A DNA stretch of 15,718 nucleotides from Clostridia bacterium (lineage in GTDB: Bacteria; Bacillota; Clostridia; Christensenellales; Borkfalkiaceae), in NCBI GenBank assembly GCA_021205485.1, contig JAJPXK010000132.1, positions 1-15,718 of the forward strand. Direction: 5' to 3'. A program made the position numbers and the translations under genes. The notes beneath the pieces are model-generated. The model searched no databases, was not told the DNA's origin, and was given only the letters and a program-made list of their open reading frames with translations. This document shows, piece by piece, positions 14,925-15,718 of the stretch (within the stretch, counting starts at the first letter, position 1; every line of letters starts with the position of its first letter).

Positions 14925-15641
14925 CTACTTGAACAAGCCGTTATCTTTTTTGTTTAAAGACTCCTTTTCAAAATCTTCAGGGTCTTTTTTTAATATTGCG
15001 AGCGACTCCGCGTCGATCTCTATCGGTTCGTCGCCGTATTCGTCGCGGCGTTTCATATCCGCCGCCTCCGCCTTTATCCTTAAGATGTATTCCTTCTGGT
15101 CCTCAGCCATTCCGTCTAACCTGCGGAAGATAAGCATGCCTACCACGGCGAAGACGAGGTTGATAAATTCGCCCGCAATTACGGCTATAAACGAATCGCC
15201 GAAATTGTTTCCGCAAAAGGCGGATACGGTCGCACGGCCTAACGCCATTAAAAGGTACGAAAGAAGCACGTACAGCAAGGTGAAATACCATTTGCCGAGA
15301 ATCTTCTTTTTAGGCACCGCCAGAAACAGGAGCGACGCAAGCACAATGAACAGGTTGCCTACGCAGTATATCAGGTACGTAAGCGGCTCCGCCGAGCTTA
15401 ACGCGCAGCACACAGCGCCGTCCACCACGGGGAACAATACCGCAAGCCAGTTCCAGCGGACGCTGACGAGTATTGTTACCAGAAGCATCACCGAAACGTT
15501 GAAATCGGCGTAATCTTCAAACCAGCTTGATGCGGCAAAATAGTTTATCATCTCGAAAGCGACCATGATAAGCATAAATATTGCCAGATCGGCAAACTTA
15601 TATTGCCATAACGAAATTAATTTTGAACCATTTTTCCGCAT
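14925..15641 (-). CDS. Uncharacterised six-helix membrane protein with long charged C-terminal tail
   Basis: This 238-residue protein is first in the operon as seen here. Six helices are predicted, at about 16-36, 48-61, 64-82, 88-109, 117-139 and 151-173. A strongly charged cytoplasmic tail of about 65 residues follows, containing DEPIEIDAESLAIL (204-217). Size and helix spacing recall substrate-binding (S) components of ECF transporters, and the stretch MLLVTILVSVRWNWLAVLFP has that flavour, but the match is too weak for a call. There is no ribosome binding site before the ATG at 15641; TATAAT (15647-15642) abuts it directly. It ends 192 bases before the first permease gene. The tail motif resembles that of two other small membrane proteins in the operon. 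The true start could differ, but no better in-frame candidate precedes the first helix. Confidence 0.72.
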   Translation of the reverse strand: MRKNGSKLISLWQYKFADLAIFMLIMVAFEMINYFAASSWFEDYADFNVSVMLLVTILVSVRWNWLAVLFPVVDGAVCCALSSAEPLTYLIYCVGNLFIVLASLLFLAVPKKKILGKWYFTLLYVLLSYLLMALGRATVSAFCGNNFGDSFIAVIAGEFINLVFAVVGMLIFRRLDGMAEDQKEYILRIKAEAADMKRRDEYGDEPIEIDAESLAILKKDPEDFEKESLNKKDNGLFK

Positions 15642-15718
15642 ATTATATCGTAATAAACAGATTTCATCTGCCCGTAATGTTACTTCACATTTAGCTTTTA
15701 TGTTATAGCATACAGTTT

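Noticed and set aside
15642..15647. TATAAT as promoter of the gene at 15641-14925
   Set aside because: It abuts the start codon, so transcription would begin inside the gene, and no -35 box stands 16-18 bases upstream. The real promoter is probably outside the window.

Overview
The window looks like a chromosomal stretch from a Gram-positive anaerobe of the Clostridia (Bacillota), probably a gut or plant-polymer-degrading lineage. The reasons are strong AGGAGG-type ribosome binding sites, a lipoprotein signal on the solute-binding protein, an LplB/LplC-type sugar importer, and an NfeD/flotillin pair of the Bacillus YuaF/YuaG type. A more exact placement is not possible from the sequence alone.

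Left part, plus strand (1-3235). A short promoter region precedes a two-gene unit: an NfeD-family membrane protein (146-757) and a flotillin (776-2182), closed by a strong hairpin terminator (2214-2244). A 327-base gap then holds two kinds of dispersed palindromic repeat. A well-formed promoter (2475-2503) leads straight into an AraC-family regulator (2510-3235), with no room for a leader. A bidirectional terminator (3278-3311) separates it from the convergent operon.

Right part, minus strand (15641 down to 3344). This is one long pectin-oligosaccharide uptake and breakdown locus. In order of transcription it has: a six-helix membrane protein (15641-14925), two CUT1 permeases (14732-13641, 13625-12708), a 327-base gap with a composite hairpin repeat, an unusually large lipoprotein solute-binding protein (12380-9804), an intercistronic GC-rich hairpin, two four-helix membrane proteins (9702-9070, 9073-8510), a MsmK/UgpC-type ATPase (8508-7429), two more four-helix membrane proteins (7416-6802, 6735-6031), a GH28 exopolygalacturonase-like enzyme (6038-4497) and a GH105/GH88-like unsaturated glycuronyl hydrolase (4474-3344).

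How it should work: the lipoprotein binds a galacturonate- or rhamnogalacturonan-derived oligosaccharide outside the cell, and the two permeases plus ATPase import it. The two enzymes, which lack signal peptides, cut it in the cytoplasm. The convergent AraC protein is the obvious candidate regulator.

The least explained part is the set of five small multi-spanning membrane proteins built into the transporter operon. Several are translationally coupled to the ATPase gene. Three share topology and short sequence features, and could be accessory subunits of the importer. I saw no tRNA, rRNA, CRISPR array, transposase or phage gene.
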